Origin: Flavobacterium oncorhynchi
GTDB taxonomy: Bacteria > Bacteroidota > Bacteroidia > Flavobacteriales > Flavobacteriaceae
Direction of reading: 5' to 3'
Length of the DNA stretch: 64,000 nucleotides
Assembly (NCBI RefSeq): GCF_002217355.1
Contig: NZ_MUHA01000001.1
Location: 1 to 64,000 of the forward strand
In this document: one piece after another, positions 1-8,665 of the stretch
Layout: every line of letters starts with the position of its first letter
Position numbering within the stretch: the stretch's first letter is position 1
Made by a program: the position numbers and the translations under genes
The notes under the pieces: model-generated
Told to the model about the DNA's origin: nothing
Database searches by the model: none
The model's input: the letters and a program-made list of their open reading frames with translations, nothing else

Positions 1-20
1 TTGTAGTACATGTACTACAA
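1..20. promoter_or_regulatory. Perfect 20-bp palindrome, possible operator
   Basis: TTGTAGTACATGTACTACAA is identical to its own reverse complement. It has no loop and no T-tract directly after it, so it looks more like a protein-binding dyad than a terminator. Its first 11 bases recur at 45001-45011 in the susC promoter region. Bases 21-244 are AT-rich and I see no gene in them. The gene to the left is outside the window. Confidence 0.45.
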
Positions 21-244
21 TAAAAAAGAACAAATCAATCAAAAAAACACCAAAACTAGTCAACAAAGGAATAAATCTTACATTTATATCTAAAAATTTC
101 AATTTATTACAGAATTAAGAAAAAAAGCGTAGAAATACGGGGTAAAAAAAACAACAAAGCTTAAACAAAAGTTAAAAAATTAAAAAAAGGCAAACAATTA
201 CAATAAGCAACTATTTACCTTTTACTTCGTTATTAATTTAAAAA

Positions 245-718
245 CTAAGATTCAATTATCGAATTAATCTGAGAAAATAATTGTCCATCACTTAAAAAAG
301 CACCTTGCTGAATCAACTCAAATATAGATGCATTTCTATCTTCAGTAAATACCTTCTTTCCAACCTTCATTTCAATGTTTTCAGTAAACATATTATCAGA
401 CAACCATTGCAAACCTTCCGTAGTTAAAAAATCAGTTTCTTCAACTAATGATTTCAAAACTATTGATTGTACATGAGTTTCAAAACACTGAAACAAGAAA
501 ATATGATTTCTAGAGAAATGTTCTAAATATTCAGCTCTTGACAATACCCCTTCCCAAATTAAATCTGAGAAAACATCTAATTCCTGCTCAGCAACTTCAG
601 GTTTGTTTACTTTTAGAGCATCCCACTCTGCTTTATCAATGGCTTGTGTAGCTAAAAAACTAGCAAATTCTGCATGCAGCTCATCAAATTGCTCTTTTGT
701 TAATCTTGCGTATTTCAT
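245..718 (-). CDS. DUF6495-like cytosolic protein
   Basis: A 157-residue soluble protein with no signal peptide or membrane segment. It opens MKYARLTKEQFDELHAEF and is acidic and helix-rich, with several aromatic positions in the middle (DLIWEGVLSRAEYLEHF). From memory it matches a small flavobacterial family called DUF6495; no function is known and no catalytic motif is visible. It follows rplI on the same strand but is separated from it by a strong hairpin terminator, so it probably has its own promoter or depends on read-through. The family name is recognition by eye; the reading frame itself is convincing. Confidence 0.65.
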   Translation of the reverse strand: MKYARLTKEQFDELHAEFASFLATQAIDKAEWDALKVNKPEVAEQELDVFSDLIWEGVLSRAEYLEHFSRNHIFLFQCFETHVQSIVLKSLVEETDFLTTEGLQWLSDNMFTENIEMKVGKKVFTEDRNASIFELIQQGAFLSDGQLFSQINSIIES

Positions 719-810
719 TTTATTTTAGGCTTTATGCTTTACGCTGTAAGCTAAATACTCTAGCCACCAACATTAAGTCTAATTAATATTAATTTATTCC
801 ATTAAACAAA

Positions 811-836
811 AAAATCCCGATTTACATCGGGATTTT
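811..836 (-). terminator. Terminator of rpsF-rpsR-rplI
   Basis: Perfect 11-bp stem (AAAATCCCGAT / ATCGGGATTTT) with a 4-base TTAC loop. On the minus strand it is followed by a run of T. It lies 20 bases past the rplI stop and ends the ribosomal operon. Confidence 0.85.
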
Positions 837-855
837 CATATAATCTTTAAAACTA

Positions 856-1296
856 TTACTTTTCAGCAACAATTTCGTAAGCTAACTCAACGATTACATC
901 TCTGTGTAAACGAACTGAAGCATTGTATTTTCCAGTACGTTTAACGATACCGCTAGTGATGAATTTTCTATCGATAGCATTTCCAGATTTCTCTAAAGCT
1001 TCAGCGATATCAATATTCGTGATAGAACCAAAAAGTTTCTCTCCACCAGCTTTTGCTGTAAGTTTAATTTCAAGAGCTTTTAAAGTTTCAGCTAATGCTT
1101 TAGCATCAGCAACAACTTTAGCTTCTTTATGTGCTCTTTGTTTTAGGTTTTCAGCTAAAACTTTTTTAGCAGAAGGAGTTGCTAAAGTAGCAAAACCTTG
1201 AGGAATTAAAAAGTTACGACCGTAACCAGGTTTTACAGATACTACATCATCTTTAAACCCTAGGTTTTGTACGTCTTGTTTTAAAATAATTTCCAT
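856..1296 (-). CDS. rplI: 50S ribosomal protein L9
   Basis: L9 binds 23S rRNA and extends from the large subunit near the L1 stalk, where it helps maintain reading frame. The 146-residue length is normal. The N-terminal domain carries the family signature MEIILKQDVQNLGFKDDVVSVKPGYGRNF up to residue ~29, with the conserved GYGRNFLIP turn, followed by a long Ala/Lys-rich helix (about residues 40-75) and the C-terminal domain. It is the last gene of the rpsF-rpsR-rplI operon and is followed by a strong terminator. Confidence 0.97.
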   Translation of the reverse strand: MEIILKQDVQNLGFKDDVVSVKPGYGRNFLIPQGFATLATPSAKKVLAENLKQRAHKEAKVVADAKALAETLKALEIKLTAKAGGEKLFGSITNIDIAEALEKSGNAIDRKFITSGIVKRTGKYNASVRLHRDVIVELAYEIVAEK

Positions 1297-1365
1297 GTTG
1301 TTGTCCTTATATTTTAGAAGTTAGGTTCTGATAAAACAGAAACCAGCGACTAGATTTTTTTTATA

Positions 1366-1662
1366 CTATTTTAATAAATCGGCCACGTATGGCATTAAAG
1401 CTAAGTGACGAGCTCTTTTTACAGCTACAGAAACTTTTCTTTGGTATTTTAATGAAGTTCCAGTTAAACGACGAGGAAGAATTTTTCCTTGCTCATTTAC
1501 GAATTTCAATAAGAAATCAGCATCTTTATAATCGATGTATTTGATTCCTGATTTTTTGAAACGACAATACTTTTTAGTTTTGTTAGTTTCAATGTTTAAA
1601 GGCGTTAAATATCTGATATCTCCGTCTTTTTTTCCTTTTGCAGATTGCTCGATTGTAGACAT
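1366..1662 (-). CDS. rpsR: 30S ribosomal protein S18
   Basis: S18 sits on the small-subunit platform and pairs with S6. The protein is 98 residues, slightly long because of a charged N-terminal extension. The core contains [17 protein letters not shown] and the highly conserved [19 protein letters not shown] and [14 protein letters not shown] segments that contact 16S rRNA. It lies between rpsF (5-base gap) and rplI, the usual order in Bacteroidetes. Confidence 0.97.
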
Positions 1663-1667
1663 AATAA

Positions 1668-2009
1668 TTACGCTTTAGTAGATTTTAATTTTGCTCTTCT
1701 TCTTTCCGCCCATGAAATAGCATGTTTGTCTAAACTTACAGTTAAGAAACGCATAACTCTTTCATCACGTCTGAATTCAGTTTCAAAAGCAATTAGAACT
1801 TCTCCAGCTACTTTGAATTCGAATAAATGGTAAAAACCACTTTTTTTGTTTTGGATTTCGTAAGCCATTTTTTTAAGACCCCAATCCTCTTTCGATACCA
1901 TTTCAGCTCCTCTACTAGTAAGAAATTCTTCAAATTTCGTTACTGTTTCCTTCACCTGAACCTCAGATAAAACGGGATTTAAAATGAAAACAGTTTCATA
2001 ATGATTCAT
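1668..2009 (-). CDS. rpsF: 30S ribosomal protein S6
   Basis: S6 forms a heterodimer with S18 on the 30S platform. This 113-residue copy starts [16 protein letters not shown], a textbook S6 beta-strand, and has the conserved GLKKMAYEI and FYHLFEF strands. It is the first gene of a three-gene operon. A good Bacteroidetes promoter lies 32-61 bases upstream. Its leader is only about 25 bases long, leaving little room for a long S6:S18 autoregulatory leader. Confidence 0.97.
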
Positions 2010-2040
2010 AAATACAATATTTATTTGTTAAAATTGGGTG

Positions 2041-2070
2041 CAAAAGTAATCATAATTTTTAAATATACAA
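2041..2070 (-). promoter_or_regulatory. Promoter of rpsF operon
   Basis: On the minus strand, TTG (2070-2068) and TACTTTTG (2048-2041) are separated by 19 bases. This fits the Bacteroidetes primary sigma consensus (-33 TTG/TTTG, -7 TAnnTTTG). Transcription should begin about 25 bases before the rpsF start. Confidence 0.7.
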
Positions 2071-2185
2071 CACTTTTTTACTTTTATTCGTTGTAATGTA
2101 AAAAACAGAGCTTAACTTTAGTTTTTTTTACAAAAAAATAATACATTTACTATTGCTATCCTGAATTTATTCTAAATTTATTGTT

Positions 2186-2881
2186 ATGAAACTAAACTGT
2201 GTTGTTGTAGATGATAGTTCTATACAAAGGACAATTATTGCAAAATTAGTCAATAATCACCCAGGTTTGCATTTAATCGGTGATTTTTCTAATGCAATTG
2301 AAGCGAAGAGTTGTATCTCTTTAAATAATATCGACCTAATATTTCTTGATATAGAAATGCCTGTTATAAACGGTTTTGACTTCCTTGATGGACTAAAGTC
2401 TAAACCGCAGATTATATTCATTACTTCTAAAGCCGAATACGCTTTAAAAGCTTTTGATTATGATGCGACCGATTATTTGCAAAAACCTATTGCCGTTGAC
2501 CGTTTTAATGCTTCTGTAAAAAGAGCTATAGATATGCATTTGCTTAAAAAAGAAGTTAAAGAAGAAGAAGGCGAACATATTTTTATCAAAAGTAACCTTA
2601 AAAAACTTAAAATCTTCACCGCAAAAATCAAATGGATCGAAGCTTTTGGAGACTATGTAAGAGTGGTTACTGAAGACGACAGTAATTTGGTACTTTCAAC
2701 TATGAAGTCTTTTGAAAATGACTTATCAAAAGATAAATTTATTCGTGTACACAAATCGTACATCATTAATATAGATAAAGTAGAACGTTTTAACAGCAAG
2801 TTTGCCGAAATAGGGATTACTAAAATTCCGCTTAGCCGCAACAAAAAAGAAGACTTAGTAAAAGCATTGTCAACGTCGTAA
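2186..2881 (+). CDS. LytTR-family response regulator
   Basis: Two-domain transcription regulator of 231 residues. Residues 4-115 form a receiver domain with the acidic pair at D9-D10, phospho-acceptor D55 (LIFLDIEMP) and the conserved K100-P101. Residues ~130-228 form a LytTR DNA-binding domain (FIKSNLKKLKIF, FIRVHKSYIIN). Such regulators usually pair with a membrane LytS-type kinase, but none is adjacent, so the kinase is unknown. The gene stands alone on the plus strand and converges with priA, with three bases between the stop codons. Targets cannot be read from the sequence. Confidence 0.92.
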   Translation: MKLNCVVVDDSSIQRTIIAKLVNNHPGLHLIGDFSNAIEAKSCISLNNIDLIFLDIEMPVINGFDFLDGLKSKPQIIFITSKAEYALKAFDYDATDYLQKPIAVDRFNASVKRAIDMHLLKKEVKEEEGEHIFIKSNLKKLKIFTAKIKWIEAFGDYVRVVTEDDSNLVLSTMKSFENDLSKDKFIRVHKSYIINIDKVERFNSKFAEIGITKIPLSRNKKEDLVKALSTS

Positions 2882-2884
2882 TTT

Positions 2885-5335
2885 TTAATAAAAATCGACA
2901 TTAACAACAACCTTTACAGCTCTGTACTGAGCAACAGCCTCAAAACTATTCAATATTTTTTGGATAGTTTTTTTTGTACTCCCTAATGGAATTTCCTGTG
3001 GAATTTTAATCAAAATAGTTCGAATATACTCGTTTCGGATTCTATTTATTGCAGGCTCTTCAGGACCCAGAACCGGCATTTTTAAGTTCTGACTTAAAAC
3101 CTGATACAACCACATAGAACCCTCTTTTAGCTTTTCAAACTCACGATGTTTTAAAGTAAGTTTAATAATCCTGAAATAAGGCGGGTATTTATAAATCATC
3201 CTATCATACAATTGCTCCTTATACATACCCATATAATTATGGTTTGTAACTTGTTGAATTGTGTTATGATTTGGATTGTACGTTTGAATCACCACTTTTC
3301 CCTGTTTTTCAGATCTCCCTGCTCTTCCCGCAACCTGTGTCATCATTTGAAAACTTCGTTCAAAAGCTCTAAAATCTGGATGATGAAGCATATTATCAGC
3401 ATTCATAATTCCAACCAAACTCACATTATCAAAATCAAGACCTTTAGCCAGCATTTGTGTTCCAACCAAAATATCCACTTCCCTATTTTTGAAAGTATCG
3501 ATAATTTTTTCGAAACCAAATTTACCTCTCGTTGTATCCTGATCCATTCTTGCTGTTTTAGCTTTTGGGTAAAGAGAAATCAATTCCTGTTCAATTTGCT
3601 CCGTACCAAAACCTTTAGTCGTCAAATCTATACTCGAACAGCTATGACAATGTGTTGGCTTCGCAATTGAATAACCACAATAATGACAACGCAATTGATT
3701 TTTAAACTTATGAAATGTCAAACTAACATCACATTGCTGACAATGCGGTACATGACCACAAGTCATACATTCTATTATAGGTGAATAACCTCTTCTGTTT
3801 TGAAACAAAATTACCTGTTCACCTAAAGACAAAGCTTCGGCAATTTCTTCAATTAAAAGATCACTAAAATGCCCCGTCATTCTTTTTCTGAAATGTTTGT
3901 CTTTTAAATCAACCAAAACCACTTCAGGCATTCGAACATTTTTGTAGCGCTCGGTTAAAGTTACCAAGCCATATTTATCTGTTTGAGTATTAAAATAAGT
4001 TTCGATACTCGGGGTCGCAGATCCTAATAGTACTTTGGCATTATGAAAATTTGCCAAAACAATTGCAGAGTCGCGTGCATGATATCTTGGTGCAGGATCA
4101 GTTTGCTTAAAAGTCTGCTCATGCTCTTCATCAACAATCAACAAACCCAAACTATTAAAAGGCAGAAACAAGGCAGACCTCGCTCCTATTACAATTTGTG
4201 CTTTTTCAGAGTTCTCTAGTGTTTGTTTCCAAACCTCAACTCGCTCGTTATTACTGTATTTTGAATGAAAAACGGCAACTTTATCTCCAAAATGAAGCCT
4301 CAATCGAGAAACTAATTGTGTTGTAAGTGCAATTTCTGGCAGCAAGTACAAAATCTGTTTCCCCGTTTCTAAATATTCTTCAATCAGCTTAATATAAATC
4401 TCTGTCTTTCCACTTGATGTAACGCCATGCAGAAGACAAACTTCTTTTTCTAAAAAACTATTTTTAATTGCAGTAAAAGCATTTTCCTGAGCTTCGCTTA
4501 ACTGAAGTTCTTTCTCTGATTTTTCTCCATTAAATGAAACACGATCGTGCTGTAAATAATACTCTTCAAAAATTTCTTTCTCGATTAAAGCTTTTACAAC
4601 AGCCGAAGTAGAATTTGAAACTTCAATCAATTTCTTCACCGTAATCGGTTTCTTTTCTGAAGCGCTTATCTGAAAATAAGCCAATACAATTTCTTTTTGC
4701 TTATTAGCACTTTTTAAAACCTCTAGCAGTTCTCCTAAACCATTATCAGATTCATATTGCGAATGTAATTTTACATAACGAATCAACTTTGGCTTGTAAC
4801 TTTCTTTTATTTCTTCTTCTAAAACAATAATATCCTTTGCAATTAATTTTTGAAGAATTGGCAGAATATTTTTCTTATTTAAAATCGAAACAATCTCTTG
4901 AACTTTAAGTGAACTTTGATGCTGCAATGCTTCATAAACTAAAAACTCATCATCTGAAAGTTCTGAATCATTTACAACAACTTCTGGTTTGTGCGAAACA
5001 ATAGTTTCACTTTCTAATAATAATCCAGTTGGAAAAGCACCGCGATAAACATCGCCAATGCCGCACATATAATAATTGGCAACCCAAAGCCAATGTTTAA
5101 TCTGCGTTTCGGTCGCAATTGGTTTTTCATCTAAAATCTGATGAATTTCTTTAGCCTCATATAATGTTGGTGCGTTTTCGTGTATATCGATCACCAGCGC
5201 CGTATAAATTTTACTTTTACCAAATGGCACTGCCACCCGCATACCCTTTTTTATAAAATGATATTCAGATTCAGAAACACGATATGTAAAAGTTTTAGCT
5301 AAAGAAAGCGGTAAAACAACTTCGATAAAAAACAT
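2885..5335 (-). CDS. priA: Primosomal protein N' (replication restart helicase)
   Basis: PriA recognises stalled forks and reloads the replicative helicase. The 816-residue length is typical for Bacteroidetes. Order: N-terminal fork-binding domain (FIEVVLPLSLAKTFTYRV), a winged-helix-like stretch, Walker A GVTSSGKTEIY, the VDEEHE Walker B, the GSATPSIET motif, a zinc module with eight cysteines (CMTCGH, CQQC, CHYCGY, CHSC) and a second helicase domain with QVAGRAGR. It is the last gene of a tight minus-strand run starting at nadC, 29 bases after the metallo-beta-lactamase gene. Confidence 0.96.
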   Translation of the reverse strand: MFFIEVVLPLSLAKTFTYRVSESEYHFIKKGMRVAVPFGKSKIYTALVIDIHENAPTLYEAKEIHQILDEKPIATETQIKHWLWVANYYMCGIGDVYRGAFPTGLLLESETIVSHKPEVVVNDSELSDDEFLVYEALQHQSSLKVQEIVSILNKKNILPILQKLIAKDIIVLEEEIKESYKPKLIRYVKLHSQYESDNGLGELLEVLKSANKQKEIVLAYFQISASEKKPITVKKLIEVSNSTSAVVKALIEKEIFEEYYLQHDRVSFNGEKSEKELQLSEAQENAFTAIKNSFLEKEVCLLHGVTSSGKTEIYIKLIEEYLETGKQILYLLPEIALTTQLVSRLRLHFGDKVAVFHSKYSNNERVEVWKQTLENSEKAQIVIGARSALFLPFNSLGLLIVDEEHEQTFKQTDPAPRYHARDSAIVLANFHNAKVLLGSATPSIETYFNTQTDKYGLVTLTERYKNVRMPEVVLVDLKDKHFRKRMTGHFSDLLIEEIAEALSLGEQVILFQNRRGYSPIIECMTCGHVPHCQQCDVSLTFHKFKNQLRCHYCGYSIAKPTHCHSCSSIDLTTKGFGTEQIEQELISLYPKAKTARMDQDTTRGKFGFEKIIDTFKNREVDILVGTQMLAKGLDFDNVSLVGIMNADNMLHHPDFRAFERSFQMMTQVAGRAGRSEKQGKVVIQTYNPNHNTIQQVTNHNYMGMYKEQLYDRMIYKYPPYFRIIKLTLKHREFEKLKEGSMWLYQVLSQNLKMPVLGPEEPAINRIRNEYIRTILIKIPQEIPLGSTKKTIQKILNSFEAVAQYRAVKVVVNVDFY

Positions 5336-5364
5336 GTACTAATTTTATAGGGTTCGGAAACTTA

Positions 5365-6105
5365 TTATTTTCCTGAAGGTTTAGCTAAATAATCATTAAC
5401 CAATTTCAAAGTATGATTTAAAGATTCTGCGTTAGTTCCATCGTCATGACCCGGAATAACATATACTGGCTTCTTGAATTTTGTCTGCACTTTATTCATA
5501 GATTTCTGCCATTCTTTTACGTCAGCATCTCCTAAATAACCAAGATCAACAGCGGATATACTCTTTACGAAACATCCTCCGTAAAGCACTTTCTCTTTAT
5601 TAAACCATACCACAACATTATCAGAAGCATGACCTTTTCCTGGATAATAAACCTCAAAAGTATGCTCACCGACTGTAAATGTCGTGTCATTCGGAATTAT
5701 AAATTCTGCCCTGCCTTCGTTGTTCTTTTTAAGAATATCATCAGTTAATTTGATTGTATAGGTTTTGATTCCTTTTTTTCTATAAAAATCCAATCCTCCA
5801 GCACGATCTTCGTGAGAATGTGTTGCAAAATGCATTATAACCTTTTTATTGTGTCTTGCTTTTATCGTATCCAATAAAGGCTGAAACTGCGTTTTATCCC
5901 AAGGCGCATCAAACAAGACCACACCTTTACTTGTTACTAAATACAAAGCATTGGCAGAAATCTTTGTTCCTTTATAATCATGAAATGTTTTATAAACATA
6001 AAAGTCACCCGTAAGATGACTTATTTGTAATGGCGAGTTCTTAGATTGTCCAAAACTATTTGAAGCTAAGACTAAGAATAAAATTATCGAAGCTAATTTT
6101 CGCAT
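5365..6105 (-). CDS. bla: Subclass B1 metallo-beta-lactamase (JOHN/IND-like)
   Basis: Periplasmic zinc hydrolase expected to open the beta-lactam ring of penicillins, cephalosporins and carbapenems. It is 246 residues with signal peptide MRKLASIILFLVLASNSFGQ. The full B1 ligand set is present: H96-x-H98-x-D100 (THSHEDRAGG), H159 (GKGHASDN), C178 (GGCFVKS) and H220 (PGHDDGT). With no ligand missing it should be active. It lies between a DUF2147 gene (10 bases) and priA (29 bases) in a housekeeping run, with no mobile-element remnants, so it reads as an intrinsic resident gene. Assignment to the JOHN/IND branch is by recall of family sequences. Confidence 0.93.
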   Translation of the reverse strand: MRKLASIILFLVLASNSFGQSKNSPLQISHLTGDFYVYKTFHDYKGTKISANALYLVTSKGVVLFDAPWDKTQFQPLLDTIKARHNKKVIMHFATHSHEDRAGGLDFYRKKGIKTYTIKLTDDILKKNNEGRAEFIIPNDTTFTVGEHTFEVYYPGKGHASDNVVVWFNKEKVLYGGCFVKSISAVDLGYLGDADVKEWQKSMNKVQTKFKKPVYVIPGHDDGTNAESLNHTLKLVNDYLAKPSGK

Positions 6106-6115
6106 ATTTTAATAA

Positions 6116-6547
6116 TTAATTTTTCACTCGTGTCCAGTATTGTGTTCTTCCCATTAAAGAAATTCCAACATAACCACGAAGTTTCAATTTATCTGCAGAT
6201 TCTAATGAAATATAACATTTGTATTTTTTACCATTTGTAGGATCTAAAATAGTTCCTCCATTATATTCAGAACCATCTTTTTTAAGACCATTCATAATAA
6301 CCATTCCTAAAATAGGTTTATTTTTCTCAGCACCGTCACATTTAGTACAAACATCCTTTTTATGATCAGCACGAAGAATCTCAACTATTTTACCATAAAT
6401 TTTTCCAGATTTTTCATAAACCTCTACTACAGATTTTGCCTCACCAGTTTCGTCATCAATAGTTTTCCATTTTCCGATAACGCTTTGAGATTGCATTGTA
6501 CTTAATGCGAAGAAAAAAACACCAATTGTTAAAATCCAATTTTTCAT
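6116..6547 (-). CDS. Secreted DUF2147 protein
   Basis: A 143-residue exported protein with signal peptide MKNWILTIGVFFFALSTMQSQ. The mature part shows the DUF2147 pattern: IGKWKTIDDETGEAKSVVEVY near the start, a KIYGKIVEI strand, GTILDPTNGKKYKCYI in the middle and LRGYVGISLMGRTQYWTR at the end. This is a lipocalin-like beta fold of unknown role in the envelope. Two cysteines (CTKC) may form a disulfide. The gene is six bases from yihY and ten from the metallo-beta-lactamase, so co-transcription is likely. Confidence 0.9.
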   Translation of the reverse strand: MKNWILTIGVFFFALSTMQSQSVIGKWKTIDDETGEAKSVVEVYEKSGKIYGKIVEILRADHKKDVCTKCDGAEKNKPILGMVIMNGLKKDGSEYNGGTILDPTNGKKYKCYISLESADKLKLRGYVGISLMGRTQYWTRVKN

Positions 6548-6553
6548 ACCTAT

Positions 6554-7474
6554 TTATTTTTTTTTTTGTTTTAATTTTCTGATTGAGGCATTCAATTCAA
6601 AACCCAAAAGCAGAATCATACAGTTTATCCAAATGTAAAACATTAGAATTAATAATGTTCCTATTGAACCATAAAGTTCGTTATATTTTGAGAATTTTAT
6701 AACCCAAATCCCAAAAAAGAACGAAGATATAACAATTAAGATTGTTGTAAAAACCGATCCTATACTAATAAAAGGCACTTTATTATACTGCTTTGTACCA
6801 TAACGCAATAATATTGAAGATGTTATCAAAATCATCAGCATAATAAATAAATATCTACTTAAAATGATCAACGGAATGCGATCACTCAAAACATCCTGAA
6901 TAATTGTTTTTTGAATAAAAACCTCAAAAACAACAATCGTAGCCACAGTTACAAACAATATAATAGTCATGACAAGCGAAATGGCCAATGCAACCAAATA
7001 TTGCTTTAAAAAACCACGCTTATCAAAAACATGCTTAGAGGACTCGAAGCCGCTTAAAATTCCGTTAATACCATTTGCCATTAAAAAAATCGAAAGTAAA
7101 AATCCCGACGATAACAATCCAGAATGACTATTATTTAAAATATCACTAATGATTTTACTAATAGCATCGTAAGTATTTGGAGGAACTCCCTGCTGCACAA
7201 ACTGTAAAAAATCGGCCTGAAAACCTTCTATCGGAATAAAAGGAATTAAGTTTAAAATAAATAACGCAAAAGGAAATAAAGCCATAAAAAAGCTGAAAGA
7301 AACAGCGCTGGCATGATAAGAAAATGCTCCTTCAATAATTCCTAAAGTATACATTTCAAGCAAATCATACAGCGAAAAACCTTCCAGCCAAGGCAATTTT
7401 ATTTTCTTAAAAAATCGGGCTATAGAACGTATTACAGGTACTTTTTCAATCCGATCTTCTATTTCTTGAGACAT
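6554..7474 (-). CDS. YihY/BrkB family inner-membrane protein
   Basis: A 306-residue integral membrane protein with about six hydrophobic helices and a soluble N-terminal tail (MSQEIEDRIEKVPVIRSIARFF). The family hallmarks are present: AFSYHASAVSFSFFMALFPF near residue 60 and the closing GSIGTLLILMFYIWINCMILLLGFELNA. Members were once called RNase BN or BrkB, but an established transport or enzymatic role is lacking. It sits directly after nadC (72 bases) in the nadC-to-priA run. Confidence 0.92.
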   Translation of the reverse strand: MSQEIEDRIEKVPVIRSIARFFKKIKLPWLEGFSLYDLLEMYTLGIIEGAFSYHASAVSFSFFMALFPFALFILNLIPFIPIEGFQADFLQFVQQGVPPNTYDAISKIISDILNNSHSGLLSSGFLLSIFLMANGINGILSGFESSKHVFDKRGFLKQYLVALAISLVMTIILFVTVATIVVFEVFIQKTIIQDVLSDRIPLIILSRYLFIMLMILITSSILLRYGTKQYNKVPFISIGSVFTTILIVISSFFFGIWVIKFSKYNELYGSIGTLLILMFYIWINCMILLLGFELNASIRKLKQKKK

Positions 7475-7546
7475 ACTGTTTTAGATTTTAGATTGTTGAG
7501 TTGGATTTTAGATTACAAAAGTTACAATTTAAAACACTTTACTCAA

Positions 7547-8404
7547 TTAAAAAGCTTTTAAACTCAAATCCATATTGTAAACGGAATGAGTTAACGCTCC
7601 AGACGAAATATAATTTACACCGCAAAGTCCATATTCACGAATGGTTTTTTCGCTGATATTTCCAGAAGATTCTGTCTGACATTTTGAACCAATCAAAGCT
7701 ACAGCAGTTTTAGTATCTTCATAATTAAAATTATCAATTAAAATTCTGTGAACACCGTCACTCAACAAAATTTCACGAATTTCATCAAGATTTCTAGCCT
7801 CAACAATGATTTTTAAATCTAGATTATTCTCTTTCAAATACTCTTTCGTTTTTTTTATAGCAAGCGTAATACCACCAGCAAAATCAATATGATTATCCTT
7901 CAACATTACCATATCATATAAAGCATAACGATGGTTTTCTCCGCCACCAATTTTCACCGCCCATTTTTCTGCCGCTCTAAAATTTGGAGTCGTTTTGCGA
8001 GTATCTAATATTTTAGCTCCCGTTCCTTCTAAAAGCTGTACACAATGATTTGTTTTGGTTGCAATTGCAGACATTCTCTGCATAGTATTTAAAACTACTC
8101 TTTCGGCCTTCAAAATAGATTGAGAACTTCCAGAAACTTCAAAAACAATTTCACCATATTCTACATGCGTTCCATCTTCAATAAATGTTTTTACCTTTAA
8201 TTTCGGATCAACATAATCAAATATCATTTTCGCAAGTGCAACACCAGCAATAATTCCCTGATCTTTTACCAATAATCTTGCTTGACCATGAGCAGTGTCA
8301 GGAATACAAGCAAGAGAACTATAATCGCCTGATCCTACATCTTCTCTAATCGCATTACGAATCAAAAGTTCTAATTCTGATTGAAATTGAGCTTCACTTA
8401 TCAT
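7547..8404 (-). CDS. nadC: Nicotinate-nucleotide pyrophosphorylase (carboxylating)
   Basis: Quinolinate phosphoribosyltransferase converts quinolinate plus PRPP to nicotinate mononucleotide, CO2 and pyrophosphate in de novo NAD synthesis. The 285-residue length is normal. Conserved pieces: REDVGSGDYSS at the start, the RMSAIAT helix, ILDTRKTTPNFRAAEKWAV with PRPP/quinolinate-binding Arg and Lys, GGGENHRYALYDMVMLKDNH, and IIVEARNLDEI. It is the first gene of the likely operon nadC-yihY-DUF2147-bla-priA. No -7 consensus was found in the 200 bases upstream. Confidence 0.96.
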   Translation of the reverse strand: MISEAQFQSELELLIRNAIREDVGSGDYSSLACIPDTAHGQARLLVKDQGIIAGVALAKMIFDYVDPKLKVKTFIEDGTHVEYGEIVFEVSGSSQSILKAERVVLNTMQRMSAIATKTNHCVQLLEGTGAKILDTRKTTPNFRAAEKWAVKIGGGENHRYALYDMVMLKDNHIDFAGGITLAIKKTKEYLKENNLDLKIIVEARNLDEIREILLSDGVHRILIDNFNYEDTKTAVALIGSKCQTESSGNISEKTIREYGLCGVNYISSGALTHSVYNMDLSLKAF

Positions 8405-8636
8405 TTTTCTATTTTTTATAATAGGCTAAATTATGACTTATTTTATGGAATTAAAAGTTTCCATTGTATGAAAAGTTTCTTATTAACTTTTTTTTATCAG
8501 CCGCAGATTATTAAAATTAAAATGATTTCAAAAAATCTGTGCTAATCTTTTTAATCTATCACATAAATCTTTAGCGGAATATTTAAAGTTTATATTTTTT
8601 CAACTAAAATCCGCATCCACAATTAAAAACATTAAA

Positions 8637-8644
8637 TATCTTTG
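8637..8644 (+). promoter_or_regulatory. -7 promoter element TATCTTTG
   Basis: Matches TAnnTTTG and lies 22 bases before the ATG at 8666. It overlaps the upstream in-frame TTG at 8642, which shows that TTG is promoter DNA and supports the downstream ATG start. I see no clear -33 box. Confidence 0.55.
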
Positions 8645-8665
8645 AGGTTCAAGCAAACAAAATTT

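Noticed and set aside
923..1201. Open frame antisense to rplI, and similar long antisense frames (3212-3670, 34447-34650, 52482-52892)
   Set aside because: They mirror well-supported genes on the other strand, have low-complexity or nonsense composition and lack promoters; they are shadows.
2010..2185. Long S6:S18 autoregulatory leader before rpsF
   Set aside because: The best promoter leaves a leader of only about 25 bases, and no conserved structured leader was seen.
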